Assembly (NCBI GenBank): GCA_014268975.2
Contig: CP077096.1
Location: 4,873,501-4,937,500, forward strand
Source: Pseudomonas wayambapalatensis
Lineage (GTDB): Bacteria > Pseudomonadota > Gammaproteobacteria > Pseudomonadales > Pseudomonadaceae
Direction of reading: 5' to 3'
DNA length: 64,000 nt
Shown piece by piece: positions 1 through 8,916 of this stretch. The notes beneath the pieces were generated by a model. The model did not search any database. It worked only from the letters and a program-made list of their open reading frames with translations, and was not told the DNA's origin. Each line of letters begins with the position of its first letter. Within the stretch, counting starts at the first letter, position 1. The translations under genes and the position numbers were made by a program.

Positions 1-1
1 C

Positions 2-1318
2 CTGCTCGGCGTCGGGGTCGGTTCGCTGATCCTTGCCCCCATGGGGCTGTTCGGCGCACTCAACGGCACCAACAACGCCGTCTCGTCCGGTGCGCATTTT
101 GGCGTACACGGACGGATCGTCGGCTCGTTCCTGTCGCTGCTGACCGCCGTGGCGTTCTTTTCGTTGTCGGTGTGGAGCTCGGGCGATGCCCTGATCGGCG
201 GCGCCAAGCGCCTGGTCGGGCTGCCCGAAACCGACCTCACCCTGGGTCTGGCCTATGGCCTGTTCGCAGTGCTGGTGCTGGTGGTATGCATCTTTGGTTT
301 CCGCTTCATGTTGTGGGTCAACAAGGTTGCGGTATGGGCTTCAAGCCTGCTGTTCCTGCTCGGCGTCGCCGCCTTCGCCGGACCGTTCGACGCAAGCTTC
401 GCCGGCAGCGTCAACCTCGGCCAGCCGGGCTTCTGGGCCGCCTTCGTTGGCGCCGCGATCCTCGCCATGAGCAACCCGGTGTCCTTCGGCGCGTTCCTCG
501 GTGACTGGTCACGCTACATCCCGCGCCAGACCCCGAAATCGCGCATCATGCTGGCGGTGATCCTGGCCCAGGCCGCGACCCTGATCCCGTTCCTGTTCGG
601 TCTGTGCACCGCTACCCTGGTGGCCAGCCAGGCGCCGGACTATATCGCCGGCAACAACTATGTCGGCGGCCTGCTGGCGATTTCGCCGACCTGGTTCTTC
701 CTGCCGGTATGCCTGATTGCCGTGATCGGCGGCATGTCCACCGGCACCACCGCGCTGTACGGCACCGGGCTGGACATGTCCAGCGTGTTCCCGCGCCTGC
801 TCAGCCGCGCGGCCGCCACCCTGCTGATCGGTGTGCTGGCGATCGCCTTCATCTTCATCGGCCGCTTCGCTTTCAACCTGGTGCAGAGCGTATCGACCTT
901 CGCCGTGCTGATCATCACCTGCACCAGCCCGTGGATGGTGATCATGATCCTCGGCCTGATCACCCGCCGTGGCTTCTACCACGCCGACGACCTGCAGGTG
1001 TTCACCCGCGGCCAGCGTGGCGGCCACTACTGGTTCCTGCACGGCTGGAACTGGCGCGGCATGGGTGCCTGGATCCCCAGCGCCGTCGTGGGCCTGTGCT
1101 TCGTCAACCTGCCGGGACAGTTCGTCGGCCCGTTCGGTGACCTGGCTGGCGGCATCGACCTGAGCCTGCCGGTCACCCTCGGCATCGCCGGCGTGCTGTA
1201 CCTGATCCTGCTCAACCTGTTCCCCGAACCTGCCGGTGTCTACGGCCCGCGCGGCCCGCGCTGGGTACGCTGCAAAGACGCTCCCGTGACACCCGTGACC
1301 ACTGCCGAAATGGCCTGA
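2..1318 (+). CDS. NCS1-family nucleobase:cation symporter (cytosine permease-like), 5' end cut by window edge
   Basis: An inner-membrane permease of the NCS1 family, whose members carry cytosine, purines, hydantoins, thiamine precursors or related compounds with a cation. The frame is open to the left edge, so the true start lies outside the window and the first internal Met at base 41 is not the start. The visible part begins in a helix with the motif LFGALNGTNNAVSSGAHFG and continues as about ten hydrophobic segments separated by short loops. It ends in a hydrophilic tail (GPRGPRWVRCKDAP). The stop is 13 bases before the ATG of an aldehyde dehydrogenase, so the two are probably co-transcribed, which suggests uptake and oxidation of one nitrogen-containing substrate. 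The family is well supported. The substrate cannot be read from the sequence. Confidence 0.85.
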   Translation: MLGVGVGSLILAPMGLFGALNGTNNAVSSGAHFGVHGRIVGSFLSLLTAVAFFSLSVWSSGDALIGGAKRLVGLPETDLTLGLAYGLFAVLVLVVCIFGFRFMLWVNKVAVWASSLLFLLGVAAFAGPFDASFAGSVNLGQPGFWAAFVGAAILAMSNPVSFGAFLGDWSRYIPRQTPKSRIMLAVILAQAATLIPFLFGLCTATLVASQAPDYIAGNNYVGGLLAISPTWFFLPVCLIAVIGGMSTGTTALYGTGLDMSSVFPRLLSRAAATLLIGVLAIAFIFIGRFAFNLVQSVSTFAVLIITCTSPWMVIMILGLITRRGFYHADDLQVFTRGQRGGHYWFLHGWNWRGMGAWIPSAVVGLCFVNLPGQFVGPFGDLAGGIDLSLPVTLGIAGVLYLILLNLFPEPAGVYGPRGPRWVRCKDAPVTPVTTAEMA

Positions 1319-1331
1319 CTGGAATCCGACC

Positions 1332-2762
1332 ATGACCACCCCCCACTACATCGACGGCCGCTGGGTCGAAGGCCAAGGCAACGACAGCATCAGCGTCTGC
1401 GATCCCTCTCTGGGCATCCCGTTCGCCGAGCTGAAATCGGCCAGCAGCGCCCAGGTGGACGAGGCGGTGCAAGCCGCACGCCGTGCGCTGCCCACCTGGA
1501 AGAGCCGCCCCGCCGCTGAGCGCGCGGCCCTGTTGCGCGGATTTGCCGAACAGCTCGGTGCCCGCCGCGAGGAATTGATCGCGCTGCAGATGCGCAACAA
1601 CGGCAAGCCACGGCACGAGGCCGAGATCGATCTGGACGACGCGGTGGCAACCTTCGCCTACTACGCCGAGCTCGCTGAACAACTGCCGCAGAAAAACTGC
1701 GGCGTGCCCCTGGCCGCCCCAGGCTTTACCGCACGCACCCGCCTGGAAGCCGTCGGCGTGGTCGGCCTGATCGTGCCGTGGAACTTCCCGCTGGTGACCA
1801 GTGCCTGGAAGCTCGCCCCGGCCCTGGCCGCCGGCTGCACCGTGGTGCTCAAGCCCTCGGAGGTCACCCCACTGATCGAACAGGCCTACGGCCAGATCGC
1901 CGAGCAGTTGGGGCTGCCTGCCGGGGTGCTGAACATCGTCAACGGCAAGGCCGAGACCGGCGCGGCGCTGAGCGGCCACAACGGTCTGGACAAGCTGTCG
2001 TTCACCGGCAGCAATGCCGTCGGCAGCCAGGTCATGCGCAGCGCCGCCACGCAGTGCCGCCCAGTGACATTGGAGTTGGGCGGCAAGTCGGCGATCGTGG
2101 TCTTCGACGACTGCGATCCGGACCAGGCGGTAGAGTGGATTGTCGCCGGCATTACCTGGAACGCCGGGCAGATGTGCTCGGCCACCTCACGCCTGCTGGT
2201 GCAGGACGGTATCGCCGACACGCTGCTGCCACGCCTGCAGGCGGCGCTGGAGAAATTGCGCGTGGGCAATCCACTGGTCGAAGACGTCGAGATGGGCCCG
2301 CTGACCAGCCAGGCGCAATGGCTCAAGGTTGCCAGCTATTTCGCCAGGGCGCGTGAAGAAGGGTTGAAGTGCCTGGCCGGTGGCAAGGCGCTGGATGCCG
2401 AAGGTTGGTTCGTCAGTCCGACACTGTACGTCGATGTGCCCGAGACCAGCCGCTTGTGGGTCGAAGAGATTTTCGGCCCGGTGCTGTGCGCACGCCGGTT
2501 CACCACGGAAGAGCAAGCAATTGCCCAGGCCAACGACAGCCGCTTCGGCCTGGTGGCCACGGTCTGCTCGGCGGACCTCGAGCGCGCCGAACGCGTGGCC
2601 GATGCGCTGGAGGTCGGGCATGTATGGATCAACTCGGTGCAGGCGGTGTTCGTCGAAACCTCGTGGGGCGGCACCAAGGGCAGCGGCATCGGGCGCGAGC
2701 TTGGGCCTTGGGGGTTGTCGGGGTATCTGTCGGTGAAGCACGTGACGCGGTGCGTAGGCTGA
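1332..2762 (+). CDS. NAD(P)+-dependent aldehyde dehydrogenase
   Basis: A 476-residue enzyme of the ALDH superfamily, close to the usual 480-500 residues. It oxidises an aldehyde to its acid with NAD(P)+. The key residues are all present: Asn151 in VPWNFP (oxyanion hole), Lys174 in LKPSE (cofactor), Glu248 in TLELGGK (general base) and Cys282 in NAGQMCSATSR (nucleophile). FTGSNAVG is the cofactor-binding glycine motif. The style resembles betaine or gamma-aminobutyraldehyde dehydrogenases, but the substrate is not certain. It starts at ATG 1332, 13 bases after the permease stop, so the two probably form an operon that extends to the left of the window. The 3' end is followed by a REP pair and a convergent channel gene. 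Confidence 0.9.
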   Translation: MTTPHYIDGRWVEGQGNDSISVCDPSLGIPFAELKSASSAQVDEAVQAARRALPTWKSRPAAERAALLRGFAEQLGARREELIALQMRNNGKPRHEAEIDLDDAVATFAYYAELAEQLPQKNCGVPLAAPGFTARTRLEAVGVVGLIVPWNFPLVTSAWKLAPALAAGCTVVLKPSEVTPLIEQAYGQIAEQLGLPAGVLNIVNGKAETGAALSGHNGLDKLSFTGSNAVGSQVMRSAATQCRPVTLELGGKSAIVVFDDCDPDQAVEWIVAGITWNAGQMCSATSRLLVQDGIADTLLPRLQAALEKLRVGNPLVEDVEMGPLTSQAQWLKVASYFARAREEGLKCLAGGKALDAEGWFVSPTLYVDVPETSRLWVEEIFGPVLCARRFTTEEQAIAQANDSRFGLVATVCSADLERAERVADALEVGHVWINSVQAVFVETSWGGTKGSGIGRELGPWGLSGYLSVKHVTRCVG

Positions 2763-2794
2763 GGTCTCGGTAATGCAGTTGGGGCTGCCTTGCA

Positions 2795-2897
2795 GCCCAT
2801 CGCGGGACCAGCCCGCTCCCACACTGATCGGGGCATGCCCAGAGGGTGGACGCATATCCCACTAAATCTGTGGGAGCGGGCTGGTCCCGCGATGGGC
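2795..2897. repeat. REP pair (BIME) in inverted orientation
   Basis: Two copies of a 27-base element containing CGCGGGACCAGCCCGCTCCC lie head to head at 2795-2821 and 2871-2897 and are perfect reverse complements of each other over all 27 bases, 49 bases apart. Right after the second arm, 2894-2910 folds as GGGCCGC-aaa-GCGGCCC. The element sits between two convergent genes, where it can act as a bidirectional transcript end and stabiliser. The family is typical of P. putida extragenic palindromes. Confidence 0.85.
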
Positions 2898-2918
2898 CGC
2901 AAAGCGGCCCCATTTGTG

Positions 2919-5321
2919 TCACACCGATTCGTCTGCCGCCCGCGTCCCTTCCTGCAGCAACACCATGCTCTGCGGCGACGACAGCGCGATACCATCCTCG
3001 CGCAGGCGCCCGAGAATGGCGAACAGCAGGTCACTGCGTGCGCCCGACACCTGCCGCGGCCCGGCCACGTAGCCGCTGGCGCTGAGCACCATGCCGCTGG
3101 CGGTCAAATCCTTGAAGGTGACCGACGGCGCCGGAGCATCGAGGATCGCCTCGTGGTCGCGGTAAGCCTGCAACAGCAGCTCGCGCACGTGGTTGGCATC
3201 GGTCTCCAGTGGCAGGGTCAAGGTCACACCGACCACACCCAGCGCATTGGCCATGGTCACGTTGCGCACGTTCTGCGAGATGAACTGCGAGTTGGGCACG
3301 ATCACCGTCGAGCGATCGGACATCTGGATCTCGGTAGCACGCACGTTGATGCGCCGGATGTCACCCTCCACCCCCGCCAGGCTGACCCAGTCACCCACCT
3401 TCACCGGACGCTCGGTGAGCAGGATCAGGCCGGAGATGAAGTTCTGCACGATCTGCTGCAGACCGAAACCGATACCCACCGACAGCGCACTGACCACCCA
3501 GGTCAGGCTGGTCAGGTTGATGTGCAGGGTCGACATCACCAGCATGGCCAGGAACAGGAAGCCCAGGTAGCCAACCAGCGTCACCAAAGAGGCGCGCATG
3601 CCAGCGTCCATGTCGGTTTCCGGCAACAGACGCTCGCTCAGCCAGCGCTTGACCACACGAATGGCGAACAGCCCACCGAGGAAGATCGCCAGCGCCAGGA
3701 AGATATCCTGGGGCACGATGTTCAGATTGCCGAGGACCTTGCCACCGCTACCATCCCAGTCGGCCAGGCTCAGCAGAAGCTCGCCGGGGCTGGTGCCCGA
3801 AGGCATGAACGCCAGCAGCGCAGCGATGAACAGCAGTACGGTGCGACCGATACCGGCCAGCACCGTGCTGGCCTGGGCCTGGTGACGCTGCTGCAGGCCC
3901 AGCGCCGAGGCCAGCGCCAGGCCAGCAGGCTGACGCGGCGACAGCAAGGTTTCGCAGAGGTCGCCGAACACGGTCACCAGCAGGTAGGCGCACACCGCCA
4001 CGACACTGATCCACAGCAGCTTGGCGGTCAGGAAGTAGGCCAGGGTGAGGTAGCCGGTGAGCAGCGCCAGCAGGATCGCGATGACCCACACCACCACCAC
4101 GAAGGGGATCAGCCCCGCCAGGCCCGCCGGGCGCTCCAACCCGTGCTGGCGACGAGTGCGGCGATAGCGTACCAGTACGGCGACGAACAGCAGCGATACC
4201 ACCAGCGCGGTCAGGCCGTTGGTGGCCAGGGTCAGTGCCAGGCTGGTGCCGATGACACTGTTGATCCGCTCCTGGGTCAGCAGCAGCACCAACGCCAGGG
4301 CCAGGGCCTGCGGGAACCAGCCCAGGGCGCTGGCCACTTCGTCGGGGATCGGCGGCAGGCGCCAGGACGGGCGCTGCAGCATCAGCATGGCGCGGCCCAG
4401 GCCCGAGATGAAGGCGCTGAACACCACCAGGGTGAGAACATGATTGGTCAGGCTGGCAAGGTCCGGCCCCACCTCGGCACTGCTTTCCAGGCCCCAGCGC
4501 AGCAACGACACGGAACCGGCGATGGTCGCCAGGGTGGCCAACGCCACGCCCAGGGCCAGGGCACTGCGGCGCAAGCGGCCTTCGGGCAGCCAGCGGATCA
4601 TCGCGTCGGCCAGCAGGCGCTCGAGCACCTTGCGCACCAAGGTCCAGACCAGCACGGCAGCCACCAGCGCGCTGATGAACAACCAGCGGTGCTCGGCGCT
4701 GAGGGCACTGGCCACGGCATCTGCCGCCTCACCGCGCAGGTCGCGCAGGCGCGCCACGTCTTCATCGGTAGGACGGATCAGGCTCGACCAGAACGCCGGG
4801 CTCAGCGGGCTGGCGGCGCGGCTGGTGATCTGCGAGTTGAACAGGCTGCGGCGCAGGTTGACGATCTGCGTAGACAGGTCACGCGCCGACTGGGTGAGCT
4901 GGGTAGCTTCGGTCTGCTCGGCCACCAGGGTCTTTTTCTGCTTGCCCAGTTGCTGACGCTGGCGCGTCAGGCTCTCGGCCTCCTCGGGCTGCACCGGCCC
5001 CAGCACATTGAGCTGATCATCCAGCCGGGCGACATCCGCCGTACGCTGCGTGGCCAGGGCATCGGCCTGGCGCTGCACCTGCAGCGCCGACTGACGCAGT
5101 TGCGAGAGCAGGTCGTCATTGGCATTGCTGGTCACGCCCTGGCGGATCTGGTCGAGCCGGTCGCTCAGCTGATCCAGGCTGGCATCTTCGTCCAGCACCT
5201 GCTGTTCGGCAGCGGCCAGGCTCGATACCGGGGTGGCCGGTGCCGACCAGGCGGGCGTGGCCACCCACAGCAACAAGGCCAAAATCCCCACGTAAAAACG
5301 CTCAAGGCTTACACGCCTCAT
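2919..5321 (-). CDS. DUF3772 / MscS-type mechanosensitive channel protein
   Basis: An 800-residue membrane protein. A signal peptide (VGILALLLWVATPAWSA) is followed by a periplasmic, coiled-coil-rich domain of the DUF3772 type up to about residue 170, then about ten membrane helices, then the MscS core. The core is recognised by the pore-lining helix with LSVGIGFGLQQIVQNFISGL, the following ERPVKVGDWV turn and the beta domain with IRRINVRATEIQMSDRSTVIVPNSQF. These large MscS relatives open under osmotic downshift. Role and ion selectivity here are inferred from the family. The gene stands alone, convergent with the aldehyde dehydrogenase, and starts 54 bases downstream of the ada stop on the same strand. 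Confidence 0.9.
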   Translation of the reverse strand: MRRVSLERFYVGILALLLWVATPAWSAPATPVSSLAAAEQQVLDEDASLDQLSDRLDQIRQGVTSNANDDLLSQLRQSALQVQRQADALATQRTADVARLDDQLNVLGPVQPEEAESLTRQRQQLGKQKKTLVAEQTEATQLTQSARDLSTQIVNLRRSLFNSQITSRAASPLSPAFWSSLIRPTDEDVARLRDLRGEAADAVASALSAEHRWLFISALVAAVLVWTLVRKVLERLLADAMIRWLPEGRLRRSALALGVALATLATIAGSVSLLRWGLESSAEVGPDLASLTNHVLTLVVFSAFISGLGRAMLMLQRPSWRLPPIPDEVASALGWFPQALALALVLLLTQERINSVIGTSLALTLATNGLTALVVSLLFVAVLVRYRRTRRQHGLERPAGLAGLIPFVVVVWVIAILLALLTGYLTLAYFLTAKLLWISVVAVCAYLLVTVFGDLCETLLSPRQPAGLALASALGLQQRHQAQASTVLAGIGRTVLLFIAALLAFMPSGTSPGELLLSLADWDGSGGKVLGNLNIVPQDIFLALAIFLGGLFAIRVVKRWLSERLLPETDMDAGMRASLVTLVGYLGFLFLAMLVMSTLHINLTSLTWVVSALSVGIGFGLQQIVQNFISGLILLTERPVKVGDWVSLAGVEGDIRRINVRATEIQMSDRSTVIVPNSQFISQNVRNVTMANALGVVGVTLTLPLETDANHVRELLLQAYRDHEAILDAPAPSVTFKDLTASGMVLSASGYVAGPRQVSGARSDLLFAILGRLREDGIALSSPQSMVLLQEGTRAADESV

Positions 5322-5375
5322 CGAAATACCCTCTATACAACTCGACAGGCGGAGGATTCTACGCTGCCGCGGCGA

Positions 5376-6437
5376 TCAGGTGATGACCGTTTCTCGCGCC
5401 AGCAACAGACGCTTGCGTTCCACACCCCAGCGATAACCACTGATATCCCCATCACGCCGCACCACTCGGTGGCAGGGGATCGCCACGGCAATGCGGTTGG
5501 CCGCGCAGGCCAGGGCGACGGCACGCACCGCCTTGGGGGCGCCGATGCGCTCGGCGATATCGCTGTAGCTGACCCGGCCGCCCGCCGGCACCTCGCGCAG
5601 TGCCTGCCAGACGCGCTCCTGGAACGCGGTGCCCTGTACATCGAGGGGCAGTTGCAGCCCCAGCGACGGTTGCTCGACAAAACCCACCACCTCGGCAACC
5701 AAGCGCTCGAAAGCGGGGTCACCCCCGATGAAATGGGCCTTGGGGAACTGGTCCTGCAGTTGTTCGAGCAGCGTTTGCGGGTCATCGCCAAGCAGGATCG
5801 CGCAGATGCCGCGCTCGCTTTGCGCCACCAGGATCGCCCCGAGAAAGCACTGGCCAAGGGCAAAACGGATGGTCGCGCCCACCCCGCCAGCCCGGTACTC
5901 ACGCGGCTGCATGCCCAGGCGCTGGCCCGCGCTGGCATAGAAGCGGCTGTTGGAGTTGTAGCCGGCGTCGTAGATCGCATCGGTGACGCTGCCTGCCTGC
6001 TCCAGCCCTTCACGCAAGCGCCGGGCACGGAAGGCCGACGCATAGGCCTTGGGCGTGAGGCCAGTTTCGGCCTTGAACAAGCGGTGCAGGTGGAAGGGGC
6101 TGACACCCAGTTCGGCGCCAAGCTGCTCAAGTTGAGGAGCGCTGTCGTGGGATTCGATCAGTCGGCAGGCACGCGCGACCAGCGCGGTACGCTTGGCGCC
6201 AGGGTCGACGAGGGTTGCCGTGCAGCGTTTGCAAGGGCGGTAGCCGGCGGCTTCAGCGGCGGCGCCATCATCGAAGAACTCGACATTTTCGCGCTTGGCC
6301 ATCCGCGACTTGCAGCCGGGCTGGCAATAGATGCCCGTGGTGCGCACGGCATAGACGAAGTGACCGGCCGCTTGTGGATCGCGGGCCTGGACGGCCTGCC
6401 AGCGGGCGGCATCGGTGTTGTAGGGGGTGGCTGGCAT
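5376..6437 (-). CDS. ada: Ada: bifunctional methylphosphotriester repair/transcription factor and O6-alkylguanine-DNA methyltransferase
   Basis: A 353-residue adaptive-response protein with full domain order. The N-terminal zinc domain has Cys38, Cys42, Cys69 and Cys72 (GIYCQPGCKSR...YRPCKRC), the same numbers as in E. coli Ada. An AraC-type helix-turn-helix region follows at about 90-170 (LGVSPFHLHRLFKAETGLTPKAY), and then the methyltransferase domain with the acceptor Cys322 in PCHRVV. Methyl transfer to Cys38 turns the protein into an activator of repair genes, and Cys322 removes methyl from O6-methylguanine. It lies downstream of an alkA-type glycosylase on the same strand, separated by a REP pair. 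A GAGG stretch about 9 bases before ATG 6437 supports the start. Confidence 0.96.
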   Translation of the reverse strand: MPATPYNTDAARWQAVQARDPQAAGHFVYAVRTTGIYCQPGCKSRMAKRENVEFFDDGAAAEAAGYRPCKRCTATLVDPGAKRTALVARACRLIESHDSAPQLEQLGAELGVSPFHLHRLFKAETGLTPKAYASAFRARRLREGLEQAGSVTDAIYDAGYNSNSRFYASAGQRLGMQPREYRAGGVGATIRFALGQCFLGAILVAQSERGICAILLGDDPQTLLEQLQDQFPKAHFIGGDPAFERLVAEVVGFVEQPSLGLQLPLDVQGTAFQERVWQALREVPAGGRVSYSDIAERIGAPKAVRAVALACAANRIAVAIPCHRVVRRDGDISGYRWGVERKRLLLARETVIT

Positions 6438-6525
6438 GGGCGGGGCCTCTGGGGTGATTGGCTGTCAGGGTGGCAGGTTCTCTTGGAGCGGGCTCTCCGG
6501 TTCTTGCGGGGCTATTTTGTGCTGA

Positions 6526-6597
6526 CCTTTTCGCGGGCAAGCCCGCTCCTACAAGAGACAGCGCGCCCATGCAGGAGCGGGCTTGCCCGCGAAAAGG
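6526..6597. repeat. REP pair (BIME) between the glycosylase gene and ada
   Basis: Two 25-base copies with the core TTCGCGGGCAAGCCCGCTCC at 6526-6550 and 6573-6597 are perfect reverse complements, 22 bases apart. They fill the gap between two minus-strand repair genes, so read-through from the glycosylase gene into ada would make a long RNA hairpin here. Same family as the single copies at 28271 and 52360, with a different variant core from the pair at 2795. Confidence 0.88.
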
Positions 6598-6605
6598 CCC
6601 CCACC

Positions 6606-7232
6606 TCAAGCCCGCCAGAGATACCAGGCCGCCACCGTCCGATACGGGCTCCACACCCCACCCAGCGAGCGCATCTGCGCCGGTGTCGGTGCCCTCTCCA
6701 ACCCCTTCAGGCGACGGTATCCCTCGCGTACCCCGAAGTCATCCACCGGCAGGATGTCCGAACGCTCCAGGCTGTAGATCAGCAACATCTCCACGGTCCA
6801 GCGTCCCACGCCACGCAAGGCCACCAGCCGCTCGATCAGCGCCTCATCCTTCATCGCCAGCGCTTCCTCGCGCCCGGGCACGGCCCCGTCGAGACGGGCC
6901 TGGGCGATGTGCAGGATGCTCGCCAGCTTGCTCGCCGAGAAGCCACAACCGCGCAACACCTCGGGGTCGGTGGCGAGCAACTGCTCCGGCGCAGGAAACG
7001 CCACCTGCGGATACAACGCCAGCAAGCGCCCGAGTATCGCCTCGGCCGCCCGGGCATGCAGTTGCTGGTACGCCACCGCCCGCACCAGCGCCTCGAACGG
7101 CTCACGCCCAGGCGTAGCGCGGTGCAGGCACGGCCCGACCGCGGCGATATGCCGGGCCCAGTCCGGGTCCAGCCCGCTGAGGAAGTCGATCGCCTGCTGA
7201 TAGGCGTGCGGCGAGAGATCGGCATGGATCAT
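6606..7232 (-). CDS. DNA-3-methyladenine glycosylase II (AlkA/HhH-GPD family)
   Basis: A 208-residue base-excision repair glycosylase that removes 3-methylpurines. The HhH-GPD superfamily is shown by the helix-hairpin-helix segment LVALRGVGRWTVEMLL, followed by the Gly/Pro-Asp loop DILPVDDFGVREGYRRL, which carries the catalytic Asp. AVAYQQLHARAAEAI is the conserved start of the glycosylase fold. The protein lacks the N-terminal domain of E. coli AlkA (282 residues) and is like the short Pseudomonas and Bacillus forms. It lies upstream of ada on the same strand, so both belong to one alkylation-repair cluster that Ada itself may control. Confidence 0.92.
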   Translation of the reverse strand: MIHADLSPHAYQQAIDFLSGLDPDWARHIAAVGPCLHRATPGREPFEALVRAVAYQQLHARAAEAILGRLLALYPQVAFPAPEQLLATDPEVLRGCGFSASKLASILHIAQARLDGAVPGREEALAMKDEALIERLVALRGVGRWTVEMLLIYSLERSDILPVDDFGVREGYRRLKGLERAPTPAQMRSLGGVWSPYRTVAAWYLWRA

Positions 7233-7354
7233 GGCACGTTACCCGTGGAATGAACTGAAAGACCCATGTTAGACCAACCGTTCATCGCCAGATCGCCGAA
7301 TCTTGCGCGACAAATTCCTGGTATGCCATTGCTCCGACAGCATTGCCCCGCATA

Positions 7355-7373
7355 GAATTGAGAACTATTCACA
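7355..7373. promoter_or_regulatory. Possible Fur box upstream of the ECF sigma gene
   Basis: The stretch GAATTGAGAACTATTCAC matches the Fur consensus core AATGAGAATCATTA at about 10 of 14 positions. It lies about 45-60 bases before the sigma-factor start, the normal place for iron repression of such genes. Direct matching was done by eye; the assignment is inference. Confidence 0.5.
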
Positions 7374-7416
7374 CTCACTCCCCCACTCTTTCCTCGCAAC
7401 CAGGGCCGCAGCCACG

Positions 7417-7932
7417 ATGCAGATGAACGACATGCTCAAGCCTGCCGAAATCGATCTGCTCTACCAGACCCACCATGCCTGGCTGCGCGGCTGGTTGCGG
7501 GCCCGGGTCGGCTGTCGGGAGCATGCCGCGGACCTCGCCCAGGACACCTTCGTGCGCCTGCTGCGCGCGCGTCAGGTTTCGCCGCTGAAAGAGCCACGCG
7601 CCTACCTCAGCAGTATCGCCCGCGGCCTGATGATCGATCAGTTCCGGCGCCGCGCACTGGAACGCGCCTATCAGGAAAGCCTGGCCTGCCTGCCCGAAAG
7701 CGAAGCGCCCAGCGAGGAGCATCGCCTGGTGATCCTCGACACCCTCGAACGCCTCGACCGCGCCCTGCACCTGCTCAAACCCCGGGTGCGCCAGGCGTTC
7801 CTGCTGGCCCAGCTCGATGGCCTGAGCATCCCGCAGATCGCCATGCGCCTGGAGGTGTCCCGGGCCACGGTCGAGCGCGACCTGGCCCGGGCGCTGGGCA
7901 CCTGCTATCGGTTGCGCTATGCCGACGCCTGA
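7417..7932 (+). CDS. FecI-like ECF sigma factor (iron-starvation type)
   Basis: A sigma-70 family factor of about 171 residues with region 2 (EHAADLAQDTFVRLLRAR, then LSSIARGLMIDQFRRRALER) and region 4 (LLAQLDGLSIPQIAMRLEVSRATVERDLARAL). Sigma factors of this group are released by a FecR partner when a siderophore binds the cognate receptor, and then transcribe the receptor gene. The frame is open upstream to 7303, but conserved sequence starts only near ATG 7417/7423, so I chose 7417; ATG 7423 is equally possible. The 3' end overlaps the fecR start by 14 bases, and the TonB receptor follows, the standard sigma-antisigma-receptor order. Confidence 0.92.
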   Translation: MQMNDMLKPAEIDLLYQTHHAWLRGWLRARVGCREHAADLAQDTFVRLLRARQVSPLKEPRAYLSSIARGLMIDQFRRRALERAYQESLACLPESEAPSEEHRLVILDTLERLDRALHLLKPRVRQAFLLAQLDGLSIPQIAMRLEVSRATVERDLARALGTCYRLRYADA

Positions 7933-8875
7933 GCGCATCCCGGCCCAGGCCCAGGTCGACGAGGCGATCGACTGGCTGGTGAAACTGCGCTTCGACGATC
8001 CATCGGCGCACCACCAGCAGCAATTCCAGCACTGGCTGCACAGCCATCCGCACAACGCCCTGGCCTGGCAGCGGGTCAACAGCCTGGGCAACGAACTGGC
8101 CGGCCTGCCCCCCGACCTGAGCCGACGCACCCTCGAGGGCAGCCAGCGGCAACGCATGAGCCGGCGCGACAACCTCAAGCTGCTGGTCGGATTCGCGGTT
8201 GCCGGGGGGGCTCTCTGGACCGCGCGCGAGCCCCTGGGCCTGCCCGCGCTGATGGCCGACAGCCGCACCGCCACCGGCGAGCGCCGCGACCTGCAAGGCA
8301 GCGACGGCAGCCGCATCCAGCTCAACACCGCCAGCGCCATCGACCTGCGCTACAGCGCCGACCAGCGCCTGCTGACACTGATTCGCGGCGAGGTCAGCCT
8401 GGACAGCAACGCCAGCGACAACCGCACCTTCCACATCGACACCGCCATCGCCGACATGGACACCCGCAACGGCCAGTTGCTGCTGCGCGAGAACGACGAC
8501 GGCCTGCTGTTGGCGGTTCGCCGTGGCGAGGTGCTGCTGTTCCCCTCCTCCGCTCGCCCACGGTGGGTGAAGACCGGCGAGGTGCTGCAGGTAAGTGCCT
8601 CGGGGCTAACCGAGGTGGCGACCCTGCATGGCGACCCGTGGGGCTGGACCGATGGCGTGCTCAGTGTGCAGCAGATGCCACTGGGCGAGTTCGTGGCCGA
8701 GCTTTCGCGGTATCGGCCGGGGCTGCTCAGATGCGCACCGGAAGTCGCCGGGCTGAAGGTCTCGGGGACTTATCAACTGGCAGACATCGATCAGATCCTG
8801 CTGTTGATCGCACGAACCCTGCCGGTGCGCATCGACTACCGCACGCGCTACTGGGTGAGCATCGACCTGGCCTGA
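7919..8875 (+). CDS. FecR-family anti-sigma factor / transmembrane signal transducer
   Basis: A 318-residue single-pass inner-membrane protein. The cytoplasmic N-terminal domain (EAIDWLVKLRFDDPSA...HPHNALAWQRVN) binds the sigma factor. A short hydrophobic segment near residues 84-102 crosses the membrane. The periplasmic FecR domain (ERRDLQGSDGSRIQLNTASAIDLRYS onward) and a C-terminal region (GTYQLADIDQILLLIARTLPVRI) contact the STN domain of the receptor. It overlaps the sigma gene by 14 bases, which suggests translational coupling, and is followed after 122 bases by the receptor gene. Confidence 0.92.
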   Translation: MPTPERIPAQAQVDEAIDWLVKLRFDDPSAHHQQQFQHWLHSHPHNALAWQRVNSLGNELAGLPPDLSRRTLEGSQRQRMSRRDNLKLLVGFAVAGGALWTAREPLGLPALMADSRTATGERRDLQGSDGSRIQLNTASAIDLRYSADQRLLTLIRGEVSLDSNASDNRTFHIDTAIADMDTRNGQLLLRENDDGLLLAVRRGEVLLFPSSARPRWVKTGEVLQVSASGLTEVATLHGDPWGWTDGVLSVQQMPLGEFVAELSRYRPGLLRCAPEVAGLKVSGTYQLADIDQILLLIARTLPVRIDYRTRYWVSIDLA

Positions 8876-8916
8876 CCCTGGGACGTTTGGCCAGTCAACA
8901 TGCATCGACGAAAATA

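Noticed and set aside
2790..7253. A 1487-codon open frame on the plus strand
   Set aside because: It is the antisense of the MscS-type, ada and alkA-type genes, with Gln/His/Arg-rich nonsense composition; long antisense frames are common in GC-rich Pseudomonas DNA.
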